Shown one piece after another: positions 63,772-64,000 of a DNA stretch of 64,000 nt; the stretch's first letter is position 1; each line of letters starts with the position of its first letter. This stretch comes from Peptoniphilus ovalis (GTDB lineage Bacteria; Bacillota; Clostridia; Tissierellales; Peptoniphilaceae). The position numbers and the translations under genes were made by a program. The notes under the pieces were generated by a model. That model did no database searches. It was not told the DNA's origin and saw only the letters and a list, made by a program, of their open reading frames with translations. The stretch lies in contig NZ_JAHLQO010000004.1 of NCBI RefSeq assembly GCF_018919265.1, positions 186,001 to 250,000 of the forward strand, written 5' to 3'.

Positions 63772-64000
63772 TTAAAATGGAATATCTTCATTGTCTACTG
63801 GAAATGGAAAATCTTCTTCATCTTCTAGTTCTGATTCTTCTGCTAAGATATATCCTTGAACTACATTTATTTTGTTGATATATTTTCTGTTAACTCCAGC
63901 AGGTGCTACATTATCTATAGTCTTTCCATAAGACTTCATTGAGCTTGTATCAACATCTGCTACACTTCTGCTAATATATTCAGCTGTTACTGATATATTA
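63772..64000 (-). CDS. single-stranded DNA-binding-type protein, C-terminal part (runs off right edge)
   Basis: The last 75 residues are visible. They contain N-K-I-N-V-V-Q-G-Y-I-L-A-E, an acidic stretch (E-L-E-D-E-E-D-F-P) and end V-D-N-E-D-I-P-F, the docking tail of SSB-type proteins. The gene starts beyond the window, so the OB fold cannot be checked. Confidence 0.6.
   Translation of the reverse strand, partial: NISVTAEYISRSVADVDTSSMKSYGKTIDNVAPAGVNRKYINKINVVQGYILAEESELEDEEDFPFPVDNEDIPF

Overview
The window is AT-rich, tightly packed phage DNA from a low-GC Gram-positive host (Bacillota/Tissierellia-like anaerobe; host rank is inferred from base composition, GGAGG-type ribosome binding sites, TTG starts and consensus TTGACA/TATAAT promoters). 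It holds two phage-like gene sets separated by about 340 bases that carry two CCA-encoding tRNA genes, tRNA-Arg(ACG) and tRNA-Leu(GAG).

Region 1 (1 to about 41.4 kb) is most of a temperate contractile-tailed phage. Reading leftward from the immunity region: a divergent switch with palindromic operators (36.9-37.2 kb), early and replication genes (excisionase-like protein, Gp157, Rad52/Sak-like annealing protein, replisome organizer with internal iterons, helicase loader, RusA, HNH nucleases, SSB, two DNA methyltransferases), a block of small accessory genes, a late regulator with sigma region 4-like helices (18.7 kb), then packaging and head genes (TerS, TerL, MuF-like protein, portal, protease, scaffold, capsid, connectors) and the start of a tail sheath gene that runs off the left edge. 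Rightward from the switch lie a CI-like repressor, an ImmA-type metallopeptidase, two membrane-anchored cargo proteins and a tyrosine integrase that faces the 3' end of tRNA-Leu, the probable attachment site.

Region 2 (41.77 kb to the right edge) is a leftward-transcribed phage replication module of a different type: SSB-like protein, HU, Sak4-like ATPase, antirepressor, MazF-like toxin, DnaB helicase, DnaG primase, PD-(D/E)XK nuclease, ThyX, FolD-like protein, dUTPase, Dam-type methylase, a full-length DnaE polymerase and a RecU-like resolvase. No integrase or structural gene is visible, so whether it is a second prophage or something else is open. The two regions share a syntenic block of small genes, including 379 bp of identical DNA, which argues for recent exchange.

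The most unusual points are: (i) an intein placed exactly at the catalytic cysteine of the region-1 cytosine methyltransferase; (ii) a probable group I intron in the P-loop of the region-2 DnaB gene, whose homing endonuclease is cut by one in-frame stop; (iii) a tandemly duplicated cassette in the head operon, a large HExxH metallopeptidase-like protein plus a small acidic partner plus a terminator, which could be a virion-packaged effector system; (iv) a CCA-ending tRNA whose anticodon loop is interrupted by about 75 nt, next to a second tRNA-like element; and (v) truncated FolD-like proteins in both phages, one of them close to thyX.
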